A DNA stretch of 64,000 bases from Membranipora membranacea (lineage: Eukaryota; Bryozoa; Gymnolaemata; Cheilostomatida; Membraniporidae). The stretch lies in the NCBI GenBank assembly GCA_914767715.1, contig OU612074.1, positions 22,120,062-22,184,061 of the forward strand, given 5' to 3'. How positions within the stretch are numbered: position 1 is the stretch's first letter; the number at the start of each line of letters is the position of its first letter. Under the pieces are notes generated by a model that saw only the letters and a list, made by a program, of their open reading frames with translations, was not told the origin of the DNA and did not search any database. Made by a program: the position numbers and the translations under genes. Of the stretch, positions 35,901 to 47,900 are shown piece after piece.

Positions 35901-38900
35901 CAACTGCAATCTACTGCATTTTTAAATTGTATCTCATCTTATCAGAAAAAAAGCAGATTTTGATCCCACAGCCACTGAGCACTCACCTTGACGAGCCAGG
36001 CGTCGTTGACGACAGCGTTACTGCGGATAACTCTATAAGCCAGCTCTGTAGGTGTAGAGTTAAAGTCCCCCGTGATGATCACACCGTCACATGACGTCGA
36101 GGTATGCTTAACGAACTGACTAAGAGAGAAGGCCTGAGCCGCTCTATGTCCGGCGTATTCATCAAACTCTGTAACGTGGTTATATCGAGCGTGCATCTAC
36201 AATCAGAAAATACAGTGATATTGTTGAGTATGGTGTTGAAGGTCATGATTTGCAGTCATAAGATTGTGGTCAAGAGAATTGTTAGGCTGAATAACGACTG
36301 GAAAATGAAAAGTTGCAACACAAAACACTATAGTCTAAAGGCATAAATTTCCGTATTTCTTTTTATAAAATGAAATGTAATTCCGACCAAGCTAACACTA
36401 GAACGTCCGCTGGACCTCATACAAATTTGTTTAGGATTCAGCTATTATTTGTAGTTGGCAAGAGTTATCTTGTCAACAGGACATGGTTCATCAAAGTGCA
36501 GTGTGACAATCTGACTAGATTTCATATGGTGCTGTAGCTGCCTTTTCAATTGCCGCAATTGAAATTGTTTCAAATCATTAATTGCAAGCCACTTGATGCC
36601 CTGTCGACCAAAGTGGCCCCGTGGCCAAATTGAGTCGCCTTTGACCAAAGTCGACACACTATCGACCAGTTATCACCCCATGGAACCTAACTAATTGTGA
36701 CGCTGAACAAAATCATCTGGACAATCTCATCAGTGTGCCTTATTAAATCGAAACCTGATGAGCATTAAATGCAGCAACTAAGCTCCCAAAGAGTATACAT
36801 TTGTTTTGTTTAAAGGATCACCTACCTTCCCACAGACCATCAGTGCTGGATAGCCATACCGGCATTATTACACAGAGCTAACTGAGGGCTGATCACTTAC
36901 ATGTGTAGTATAGAGATTCACAGTGAGGTCCTTAACTTTCAGTATTAGAAGTCCACATGACTTGTTACCGTAGAAATCACCATGGAAGATCTTCTGTGGA
37001 TGACCGTTGAGAGGGAATCTATTCTCCATAGTCTCTAGTATTGGATAGCGTGAGAACACACAAACACCAGCCCCTATAAAACCCCTGCAATAAATATAAA
37101 CACCCGCCCCTGTAAAACACAGTCTACAAGACACAAACACAGTCTACACATTACAACTACCCTCTACAAATTCTAATCGGTTCGGGAATGAGCTATGTCA
37201 TGCCACGAACTTTAGTGAGACACTGATTTGTACATGGTGTTGATGACTTATTATGTAAAATTTCCTGTTGCTCATTTCTTAGCCAGATAGAATTCAGTAT
37301 ACAATTTATCATGATGGAGAAGTGACATTTATCATTTTCCTTAGTTGGTATGTTTCTGGAACTACTGCAAGACATGGGTGTATTTTATTACAAGCTGTGA
37401 AATTGTCAGTCATAGTGGGTTTTGAGAATCTGTAAAAGACACTTCTATGTGGTATGGTGTCAACAACTTAAGGGTCTCTTGAACTGAAGCTAAACAAGCC
37501 GATTGAACCCTTCTGTTACCACCAGGTACTTAACAGGTACCACTGAGTCTTACACTACGTACGTACGAGTGGTTCTTACCCGTTAAAGTAGTGAGTATGA
37601 GGCATCTTGTCAAGAATCTTCACACTGAGCTTCAAATAGTCAGCATGACTCCAAACCTGCAATAAATATAAACCCACAATCAAAGAGAGTTAGGCCTACC
37701 TTTCTATGTGTATTTCCTTCAAGAGAGACAATACATTCCAACAATTTATTAATTGTTGGCAAATATATTAATGTATGTGTGTTCGCGTATTGTAATAGAA
37801 ATTCATATCAAACAAGACACAGTATGGGTATGAAAGATTTAATGTAAATTTAGTATTTTGCCATGTGTAACAGAGAATAAAATAGTGTTCAGACTGTTGA
37901 TGCTTGAGGCTAACACTAAGATAATGTGAACACTACTTATCAGCTCTTATCAGTATATTATCTTGATTTCTATGCTCTACATATAAATGCTTTTGAGGAA
38001 CATGATATTGACATCAGATTCCATTCTGTAATCCTGAGGGCTCAGACCGATTAAAAGGTGGGTGATTGGCAGTGAGCCTAACAACCCCACATCTAGAAAT
38101 CATAAGAACCCTAGCTACTAACCTCTTGGAAGACAACAATATCATAGTCTTTACTGCTCACATAGTCTGCTATGGCAGCCATCCGCTCTGTTACCACTGC
38201 TGATCCAAATACTGGTATACGAATACCCCTGATAGAAACAAAATAGAGTTACCTTATACATATAGTAAGGTTATATATCCCTGATAGGAACAAAATAGAG
38301 TTACCTTATACACATAGTAAGGTTATATACCCCTGATAGGAACATAATAGAGTTACCTTATACATATAGTAAGGTTATATACTCCTGATAGGAACATGAT
38401 AGAGTTACCTTATACATATAGTTAGGTTATATACCCCTGATAGGAACAAAATAGAGTTACCTTATACATATAGTTAGGTTATATACCCCTGATAGGAACA
38501 TGATAGAGTTACCTTATACATATAGTAAGGTTATATACCCCTGATAGGAACAAAATAGAGTTACCTTATACATATAGTAAGGTTATGTACCCCTGATAGG
38601 AACAAAATAGAGTTACCTTATACATATAGTAAGGTTATGTACCCCTGATAGGAACATAATAGAGTTACCTTATACATATAGTAAGGTTATATACTCCTGA
38701 TAGGAACATGATAGAGTTACCTTATACATATAGTTAGGTTATATACCCCTGATAGGAACAAAATAGAGTTACCTTATACATATAGTTAGGTTATATACCC
38801 CTGATAGGAACATGATAGAGTTACCTTATACATATAGTTAGGTTATATACCCCTGATAGGAACAAAACAGAGTTACCTTATACATATAGTAAGGTTATAT

Positions 38901-41584
38901 ACCCCTGATAGGAACAAAATAGAGTTACCTTATACATATAGTAAGGTTATATTCCCCTGATAGGAACAAAACAGAGTAACATTATAGGTGGAGTAAGGCT
39001 GTACCCCTGACAGAAACAAAATATACCGGTATGAAAACCCCTGATAGAAACAAAATAGAGTGATCTTTTAGATGAGGTATGGTAAAACTGAGACCTCACT
39101 AGTATAAGAATTCCCCTTATAACAACAAACCAAAGTTGGGTATACAAATTACCCCTGATATAAGCGGAAAAAAGTCATTTAATGTTTGAAATAAGGTTCA
39201 ACTGAGGGCTCATCCAGTTCAGAGATCGATAGTGAGCAATATATACAGAAGAAATTTGCCTAACAAGCCTAACCAGGCCAAAGTGTTGGCTCTTATTGGC
39301 TCTTTGGTATGGGAGACCTGACGCCAAAAATATTGTATATTCCAGACAGCAATTGTTGACAACGGAGTTTCATGTGTTATTTCATTACCAACGCAGTTCA
39401 TGCACTCTTAAACTTGCTCTCAAAAATCAATGTATTTTCAAATCGGTATCATACAAACAGGGTAGCAATATATTTCACCTATTTCCAGCATGTGTAAGAT
39501 GGCACTTCTTGCGCATACTTAACTCATTTCAGTACTCAGAGAAGATATCCACTTGATACATCAGCTGAGCACAAACGTTTATGCTGTTCTGAGAGGGCAC
39601 TAAAACTGGTGTTGTCATCAGGCTTTGTAAATGTATGGCAGGTGTTTTATCGGACATGTCTTGGGCACTCAAGGCCTATACAGTCTATGAAGAGTGTTGG
39701 ATTGGAAAAGTACTTAAAATATATCTTAGCATGCACCAAGAGCTGCACCATCAAACCCTCTACAAGGCCTATGATTATTTCATTAACCATGCTGTTGCCC
39801 ATACAGAACAGGACTTTTTTTGTAATGATGCTTATAATCATGACCCTGTGGTTACAACAGTTTAAATTATGAAACCCAGTTCAAATATTGGCTTGTCTTA
39901 TTCATAGACGCCAGTTTTGGAAAAAAAAACAAGAGCATGGGCCTAATTTACTGACTAATTAGTCATATTACATGTTTGTAAGCCCTAGGACCTGACAATC
40001 TTGACATTGAAAAAGGTGATCAAACAAATACCACAATGTCAGCAAATAAATATTATTGTTTCTGCAGCATACCTATTGGTTTTCATTACTGTATGACAGA
40101 TGAAAATGATGAAGACCTTAATCAGCGGTGTGTTTATATCCCTTGGATAATGCTTTCTCAGCAAATCATTGCGTTGTAAGCTGTGCTAAAACACTGACAG
40201 CACAAGTTAAGACTAAATATCAAATCAATGAATGTGAATATCATCAATATCATTGTTTGTAGTTTGTTTAATAGGCCTGACTAGCCTACTGAGTGTAGTG
40301 GTTTTGTATGGACCCTATCAGTATCAGCCCCACTGTCTTACAGGCTTTACATTTGGGTTCAATACATTTTCATAAATTTACTCGTACTCCACTCACTACA
40401 CTGAATCATACCAGCAATTGATAAAGCACTACTCTTCTATCTAAAATGAGGCCATACCTAATCATAACAAACTCTAGCTGAAAGACGACAAAATTCCGAT
40501 CTAAAATTGTACTTCAAAATCATTGCAGGTTCAGCAGCTGTTGATGAAGGCAAAGTCTCCACAAGCCATATGCACGATCACAACACCCGGACAGGTTCTG
40601 TTGTTGGTACAATCAACACCAATGTGAAGAAATATGCTTTCAAACAGCAAGTGTACCGATATCTCAACCCAGCTATCCATCGAACTGATTTATGATAACT
40701 GTATATGTTGTTCGTTGTTCGCATTACTATATCCCTTGTTGCTCATTTATCTATTGATCGTTATTGTACTACTGATGACTCATGATATTGTTTACTGACT
40801 TATGACTCACACCACTGACTACTCTCATCGACATACTGGACTGTCCTATTTCATTGTATATTAGCCATCCTACTCCGTTTATAATTTGTTGCTCTCGTCT
40901 TACTCAACTCCAACAATATTTACCAACTCATGAAACAAGTACTCAGTGCTGTTTCGATTGTGCATTTGTTGCCGTTTTCTCGAGGGCACCAAGCCCCCTT
41001 CCCCGTGCTCGGCTCCCGGCGCCCTGTTGTGGTTGATTTTAGTGTATGGGCAAGAACTTGTTACCCTGATCTGGTCCCGAGTGTGGTGTGGCCTGGTGTC
41101 TGATAATCCACTGGAAACCCCTACAGTGTTGTCCCAGATTACTAACAAAAGTTGTCTGTCAATTTCTCCTTATCCTCCCCTTATATGTTAACAACCCACT
41201 GCTGAAAACCCTGCGATTGTGAATGTGACGCCAAAACCCTCCTTGAATTGATCCCTTGCGAGTCGTGGCTGTGAAGCTATACAAAATACCTAACTGTTAC
41301 ATCTCCGATGAAAGATATACTGTTATTTACATCCAGATAATCAAGTCTCACTCTGTTATCACTACACAGCATATTGCCCTTGAAAAGAGACAACTACTCC
41401 GATGGCGATCAACCTATCGGAAGAATCGGAAGAATAATAATCTTTCAGTCTTCTCTCTCTTTCTTCAGCCCCCTCCCCACCATTTACTTGCTTGATGACC
41501 AGACATGCACATGAAATTACCACAACAACTGATTAGAACCACTTACCAGCAATTGAGTGTCAATACCTTCAGTGAAGCCTCCAT
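29934..41584 (-). CDS. SMPD2: Neutral sphingomyelinase, SMPD2 type
   Basis: Hydrolyses sphingomyelin to ceramide and phosphocholine with Mg2+ (family knowledge). Ten exons on minus: 41547-41584, 38123-38228, 37580-37656, 36901-37084, 35987-36196, 35303-35432, 34301-34420, 33060-33159, 30585-30696, 29934-30080. All borders are GT-AG and all phases agree; 407 aa against about 423 in human. The endonuclease/exonuclease/phosphatase fold is readable in order: TLNCWG (exon 1 into 2; metal-binding Asn), VVFQE (metal-binding Glu), GAGVCVFSRYPI, HGDFYGNKSCGLL, YTTH, GDFNSTP (catalytic Asp/Asn), GQRIDYIFYR and SDHFG (catalytic His). Exon 9 (TMLLCTMVLLM) and exon 10 (VMAVFTGVSFWISAYV) encode the two C-terminal membrane helices of SMPD2. 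Exon 1 codes only 12 residues and was found by the match to LNCWG and its GTAAGT donor. Nothing essential is missing, so it is probably functional. Three 3' splice sites (exons 2, 4, 9) have adjacent duplications. Confidence 0.92.
30251..30299. mobile_element. 49-bp hairpin element, copy 2
   Basis: TAGCCTCGTCACGC, an A/T-rich loop with ATATAGTAGCT, then GCGTGACTAGGCTTA. The arms pair over about 14 bp. It lies in the last intron of the sphingomyelinase gene. Confidence 0.65.
30663..30846 (-). repeat. 92-bp tandem duplication containing the exon 9 splice acceptor
   Basis: The block starting CGTACATAACAGCAT at 30663 is repeated at 30755 with a 92-bp period. On minus each copy carries the first 34 nt of exon 9, the TAG acceptor and upstream intron sequence. 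The upstream copy (higher coordinates) is a decoy acceptor plus partial exon. Confidence 0.88.
32207..32660 (-). mobile_element. Retroelement C-terminal fragment, restriction-like endonuclease type
   Basis: A minus-strand frame with QRPDLTVWSDKERALILMEF, TVPWEENLSYAHERKLTRYE and FAVEVGCRGFMARS. The order P-D, then E-x-T-V-P, then K..Y resembles the PD-(D/E)xK restriction-like nuclease of site-specific LINEs; similar sequences are widespread as transposon-derived ORFs in marine invertebrates. It is open for about 150 codons, ends at 32207 and sits on the same strand in intron 8 of the sphingomyelinase gene. 31404-31688 (minus) is also open and may be more of the same element, but I cannot assign it. 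RT is not present. Confidence 0.55.
33584..33720. mobile_element. 137-bp MITE with 20-bp TIRs
   Basis: ACATTATTAAATGATGTAAC at the left and its inverse at the right with one mismatch. The interior contains a smaller hairpin AGAGTCTA...TAGACTCT. No ORF. It lies in intron 7 of the sphingomyelinase gene. Confidence 0.75.
34711..34876 (-). mobile_element. tRNA-derived SINE, copy 2
   Basis: Colinear with the SINE at 10537-10696. The minus strand has GTAGTGGTTAGGATTCGAGC, then GAGAGTTGCAGGTTCAAATC (B box with one change), and the shared tail GGGTGCGCTAAAAA...GATCTTAATC. It lies in intron 6 of the sphingomyelinase gene. Confidence 0.8.
37062..37122 (-). repeat. 36-bp duplication at the exon 4 acceptor
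   Basis: AAACACCAGCCCCTATAAAA at 37062 and AAACACCCGCCCCTGTAAAA at 37098. On minus, the exon 4 start (GGGGCTGGTGTTT) has an upstream copy (GGGGCGGGTGTTT) preceded by its own TTTTACAG, an alternative acceptor 36 nt upstream. The two frames are both open (CFTGAGV and GFIGAGV). Confidence 0.75.
38226..39165 (-). repeat. 52-bp satellite built from the exon 2 splice acceptor
   Basis: From 38226 to about 38990 there are about 15 units with exact 52-bp spacing (first CTGATAG at 38229, fifteenth at 38957). Degenerate units follow at about 39007, 39041 and 39152. On minus each unit holds TTTTGTTCCTATCAG|GGGTATA, the same pyrimidine tract, AG and first exonic bases as the real acceptor of exon 2 (TTTGTTTCTATCAG|GGGTATT). 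Each also has AAG|GTAACT, a donor-like site 24 nt before the AG. Variants (TAGTAAGG / TAGTTAGG, ACAAAAT / ACATGAT) recur in blocks. Confidence 0.95.
39166..41546. other. Sphingomyelinase intron 1, rest
   Basis: No other exon is seen. 40507-40695 on plus is open for 62 codons (HDHNTRTGS...YAFKQQVYRYLNPAI) and vaguely resembles the end of a retroelement ORF; not called. Confidence 0.45.
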
Positions 41585-44500
41585 GATATAGACAGGTAGC
41601 AACAGAGTTATGAGAAAAGACGAACTAAGCCTGATGAAATTCTTACAACTCACTTATCTTTTTTCCTTCTTAATTGCAACCTTGAATCTGACCCTTGCCT
41701 CAAACCATGATTTAGAAATAAAGGCTATATTTTTAACGATCCCTTCTCAATAGGCAAGACAACTCTCATATAATCTGTTTAGAGATAACAATTCCTATTT
41801 TCAATCTAGGCTGCTCTCACCTGCTTCCTCGGTGACAAATATAGCACAGCTATGCAACAACAATACAACTAGTCATATGCTTCACAGTTCTGATAGGCTT
41901 GTGGTTAGATTTGTTAAATTTTAAATTCTGCCTAGAAACTAACGAGCACTGTGAGGAAGGTCATTACGCACAGGTTATATAATATCACTGCTGAGTATCA
42001 ATTAGTGAATAAATTACACATGGCGCTGCTGATCTTAATATAAGGGTCATCGTAACTATGGGTTGACTTGTTTGGACATTAAGTTCTTCAGCCATGATGT
42101 GGAACGTACAATACACCTATACCTATCCATACAGTTGAATAGCAGGTTTAAATTTTACCATGTGTTTTTTGAGTTTACCCAATTTGCCTCTGTCTTATTA
42201 ATTTACTTTATTATCAGGTAAAGTGGTGACATATAGTGACACAGGCTCAGTGTTGAGAGTGAATTATACTCTGATGTATTAGAACGATATAACAGGGATT
42301 GTCAGAATCAAACATGGCTCTGGAACCATCTTAATCTGAAGAGCGTTAAACTGTCCAAAATCCACACTAAGAAAATCTCCCAACCACTTCAACTTAAGAC
42401 TGATAAGAGACAAACCACAGGTGAGGCCTGATACATGATTGTACAGTACAATCAGTGTATGATATACACTCAAGTATCAAAGCGTCCTATAAGTTTCAAC
42501 AAATCAGTCTGTATACGGAGTTGTTTCCCCTCTGGCTGCTGGCTTGCTAGTCGGACAGGAGCAATTTTAAATCCAGACAGATGAGGCCAGATTTGACCTT
42601 GCATCTTATATGTGTGTGTACATACATGAGTAGCCCGATTTAAATAGATTGTGATGAGTCTTTTGGACGTAAAAGGCAGTTGTCAGAAGAGATTTAGATG
42701 AATTTCTTTCACCGCACACAAAGATTACTTATCCTAAGTCTATCCTCGATTAAAGTTAACATATTATGAATAAGAAATGGAATAGGCAAATAAATTTTAG
42801 TACTCTTATGTCAGCCAAAATGCGCCCTTGTTGTGATATCACCAGTAAATGAACCATATGAACATTGCTGACGCTTTGTAAAAATACCTTTTGTTTGTTT
42901 ACAAAACTAATGTGTGTACCAGAACGCTATTAGACCAGTAGAATGTGGCAGCGACTTGTCTGCATCCTAACAATCCGATCCAGCGGACGGTATAAAACCA
43001 TACTAGATATCAAAGTATGTTGACTGTGAAAGGTGAGACATGTTTTTCCTCTAAAGCCCTCAAAGCTTCCACCTTCACAAAATTGTACCAATTAAGCAGA
43101 AAAATGTAAAGTCAAAGTCTGTGCTTCTATGCTAAACTGCTGTCAAATTCTATATAAAGGGTAGGAATAGTTTTTTAATGGGCCTGATGCTAACCAGTGA
43201 TACACTGCCTGATCTAACTAGATCATTTACCCAGCGATCAAAAATAGGCTCTGTATAACTGAGATGTCAGAGTTTTTTCTTATTTTATATTCTCCTCAGG
43301 GCGCCTGACACACAAAGCAGATAAGAGCTGTAATACAGTATCACCTCTATATTTCTCTGTGTCATGAGTCATGAGTCATGACTGTGAAGTTGTCGGCCGC
43401 ATAAAGATAACAATAAATAATCAGCTGAATTCACATTCAGTAAACGTTATCAGGACCAAAGTGTCTGCACATGATGTTAGCTGGCACAACGATTACAATA
43501 CCCATTGTGTATTTATGAAACATCGAGATATGGTAAACATGTTGAGTCAGTCGCTTTGTAGTTAGGTGACTTGTGTTTCTGCCCAGGTCATGTATGACCT
43601 AACTAGAGAAACCAAAACAGTAAAACACTACTGAACATGATATGACACCATTTGGGGCTGACCTGACCTAGAACCACCTGGCTTAGTTTGGTCTCGTACC
43701 AACCTGACCAGAATCCTTCACTATCAACATTTAAATACTATATATATGTTTATGACTATATCAGAAAACATGAAGCTTGATGCAATCTGTATGTGTGTGG
43801 AGTTATTCCCCCCTTATCACCGTTACATAACCAGCATGCGATCTCTCATCATCCATTCTGCCCCATCATGGAATACTCTCCTATATGACAGTTGACAACA
43901 ACAAACAAAGACTAGAAACAATCCAAAAACCACCTCTCAATATCTTCCTTCCAGTGTTCAGCTATGAAGAATTGTTAATTGCTCTTGATATGCTCACTTT
44001 AGTATAGTTCAAAATGATCCTACCGACCCATTATAAAATATAACTTTTTTGATAACTCCACACGGACATCTTCTTGGACAGCCAGCAATTTTAGACGATG
44101 TCGCACTGAAAAGAGACGTCTCAGATTTTTCAATATTTTTATTTCATAGCGTGACAACAATTTTTAAGTAAGCTGAAAGCTTTTTAGTACCGATTTTACC
44201 CAGATCACCGTGGTCAATCGTTATTATCACATGGGAATATCGGAATCACAATGATTCAAAAGAATCTGTCTGTTCTGTCCTAGCATCGGTTTGCATTCAC
44301 TCATCACACTATCAAGCGCAGATGGTTGCCTGTGTGTAAACAGATTGGCAACTGCAAGTTTCTATTACAAGTTTCCAGAGGTTTCTCAAAGTTTCCAGGT
44401 TGCGAGTTTCCAGTTGCCAGTTTCTTCTGTGTAAACTCAGCTTAAACTAAACACTAGACGTGGTACATATAATTTCCCCGTTTTGCCGCCTCATATTACG

Positions 44501-44957
44501 GACCTTGAAGGCTTAGTGTCTAGGTAAGTATCCCTCAATATAGCATTGGATACTGGTTTTAGTGTTTGACGTATACGGTAGTTATAGTTGTATGGTCATT
44601 GCAAGTGATTCAGAACGAAGATCGCTGTTTTGATTTAGGGCAATAAATGTGTACAATAATCACACACCCCTCATGCATGTGATATAACCTTATCTTGTGA
44701 ATGTGGGCTAACTTACTGGTTGTGATATTTACACAATGCCAATTTACCAATGAGCAACAGAATTCTTATCAAGATAAATGCATTGGTAGCGCAAACAATC
44801 TAGTCAGAATGCCTCAGTTGACTGCTGCGTGAAGTCACCTTAGTCACCTCGGTCACCTTGGTAAACTGCTGTGTTAGGTCGTCAAAAATACCTACAGCAC
44901 TGTTTTTTTTAGGTTTTTGTCCTCTGTGGTTGTGTGAAGACGGTCAAAGAAAATATT
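41585..44957. other. Divergent intergenic region
   Basis: Lies between the start of the minus-strand sphingomyelinase gene and the plus-strand LRR gene, so both promoters should be here; no clear TATA or other motif can be assigned. 44350-44425 has an irregular run of AGTTTCCAG/AGTTTC motifs. GAGTCAT is repeated three times near 43363. A TTTTTTTTAG acceptor-like site at 44903-44912 suggests a 5'UTR exon of the LRR gene upstream. Confidence 0.45.
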
Positions 44958-47900
44958 ATGGGTACTGTGCTAGGTAGAATTGCTAGGAGATTCAAGATAG
45001 AAGATGACAACACTGATACTACAACCACTTATTCAGGAGGACAAAATGAAGGTCAGGCTACTGAAAGGAGAAAAGCTGAAGATAAACAACAGGCCGATAT
45101 GGCGAGTAAGTTAACTACCTAATATATTTACGTTCTGTGAGTCACCATAGCTATGTCCTCAGAGGGTCGTTCAAAGGAATATCTGCTCAGAAGCTGATGT
45201 TGATTAGCATTAATGAGCTTTGTAAAATGTACATTTGGACCCTTTGGGGTCTAGATTAAATGTAAATTGAGACCCTCTGACAGATGAATATTGGCTCTTT
45301 TCTGATGATAATCATCCATCTATTGGAAGAAGGATGAACAGAACATGGGTACATAGTCAATAAACCACCGTGATATAGGGAATACTCTGGTCACCTCAGG
45401 CAGCATTCCTCATTGGTAAAGAGGTGTTGTGTAAATGGCACAATCAGTAAGTTAGCCCAAGTTCACACAGATGAGGTAACATCACATGCGTGTGTGGTGA
45501 GGGATGATTGTACACATTTCTTGACCTGTGTCATTTAAGCGTATATGATTGTAAACTTGTGACTCTGTTGCGAATAGCCAGTGATTTTGCTAAGTGATGA
45601 TCTCTATTTAAACAGAAGTGTACAGTGTCTGGTACAGAGATTACAGTGAGGAAGGTATTGATGAGATACCTCTGGAGCCTGACTACAGAAGCCTGACGCT
45701 AGAACAGTTAGTATCAGCTACAAAAGGTCACAAAGTGACACATATGGCAATAGAAGGAGACATACCACCACTTCACCCGATAGCACCTGATCTCAAGGTG
45801 CTGAAGGTCATATATAATACCGGTTCAGCTATGTTAGAGAGGTGAGTAGCGTGTGACGATATCAGATGAATCAGTATTACGAAAAAATAATTCAAGTCAA
45901 TAATTCTCTCATGTTTTAGAAATAAATGTTGTACCTGTATCTAGGCAGCATTGTTATCTTTAGATAAGTTCATATTCTCAATATCAGCATCTTACTATTC
46001 TTGAGTCCCTGATTTTATCTTATGACGATATTGAGAATATGAATAAGATGTCAATGATATATATCTTGCAGTGTGAATCAGAGTTGTCTTCCCCTGTAAA
46101 CAATGAAGACAACTACCATAAATTGTCTTTAAGTTATTTTCATATTTTATTACCAGCACAGGTTAATTCTATAATCTTATTTATAGCATAACACAATCAT
46201 ACTTTGCTGACAGATAAGCCAGCATAAGAATAATGCTGTTATTACTTCTCCAGGGAGGTTTTTTCCTTCTATACACTTTGTCTTATTTGATTGCGCCATT
46301 TAACGGGCGCAAGTGGCTTGTGCAGGTTAGGCTCACTAATACCTTGCCGGCCGTTTCCGGCTACTCTTTTTCTAATAAGAGCAAAATAGGGATATTTATA
46401 CTGTGTGCAGGCACACAGTAGACTTCCTGTTAATATGGTCCTGATCCGAACAGACCTGGCTAGGATGAATGGCTTCCAAGTGTCAAAACAGAAATGACAG
46501 CCGGCGCCGGGAATCAAAGCTGGTTCATTGGATCACAAGTCCTTACCCTTAACAGTCAGACCACTCATGACTTTTAAGATATTTAAGTTTCTGTTGAAAT
46601 GGTTTCACTGTTGTGTGAGTAAGAGATTGTTATTTATATTAAAATTATACGATCTGGAGGAGCTGACTGTATCTGGTAATGAGAGACTGTGTAGATCATC
46701 TGTTTGGATTAAAGAATAAAGAGCATGATAATAGTGGAATTAATATTTCTATATACTACACCAGTTGAATAAATTTTTAGGTATTCACTGTAATTTTACT
46801 CAAATAGTGTCATCATTTGTAAATTTAATCTATATGGGTATTTATAGCATAAGATCTCTAACTTGTCTGGAAGAGCTGATTGTAACAGGGAATAAGAGTC
46901 TGTGTACATTACCTGATTGGATCGGAGAACTAAAGAGCCTCAGGAAGCTTGATGTGTCTGACTGTGATCTTACTAAGCTGTCTGAGAGGTAAGTCAGCAT
47001 AATAAAAGTAGAATTAATAATTCTACATACTACATTAGTAAAGTAAATTTTGAGGTATTTGCTGTAATTTTACTCAAATAGTGTCATTGCTTGTAATTTT
47101 GATCTAAATGATAATTATAGCATAAGATCTCTTACTCGTCTGGAAGAGCTGATTGTAACAGGGAATAAGAGTCTGTGTACATTACCTGATTGGATCGGAG
47201 AACTAAAGAGCCTCAGGAACCTTAATGTGTCAGATTGTGATCTTACTGCGCTATCTGCCAGGTAAGTCGAGTATAATAACGATGGAGCTTATATTTCTAC
47301 AAAATATCTCGGTTTTGCAGTTTTGAGATATCAGCTCTTATTATTCTCATATAGTGTCTAAATGTTAAAATTCAATCTATATGGGTATTTATAGCATAAG
47401 ATCTCTCACTTGTCTGGAAGAGCTTAATGTATGGAACAATAAGAGCCTGTGTACATTACCTGATGGGATCGGAGAACTAAAGAGCCTCAGGAAGCTTAGT
47501 GTGTCAGGGTGTAAACTTACTGCGCTGCCTGAGAGGTAAGTCGAGTATAATAACGATGGAGCTTATATTTCTACAAAATATCTCGGTTTTGCAGTTTTGA
47601 GATATCAGCTCTTATTATTCTCATATAGTGTCTAAATGTTAAAATTCAATCTATATGGGTATTTATAGCATAAGATCTCTCACTTGTCTGGAAGAGCTAA
47701 ATGTATGGAACAATAAGAGCCTGTGTACATTACCTGATGGGATCGGAGAACTAAAGAGCCTCAGGAAGCTTAATGTGTCAGGGTGTAAACTTACTGCGCT
47801 GCCTGAGAGGTAAGTCGAGTATAATAACGACAGAGCTTATATTTCTACAAATTATCTCGGTTTTGCAGTTTTGAGATATCAGCTTTTATTATCCTCATAT

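Noticed and set aside
36104-36196. Methionine at the start of sphingomyelinase exon 5 as a translation start
   Set aside because: It is an internal residue; the upstream exons are continuous in phase and needed for the active site.
38226-39165. CRISPR-like regular repeats
   Set aside because: The units are contiguous 52-bp copies without unique spacers, in an animal intron.
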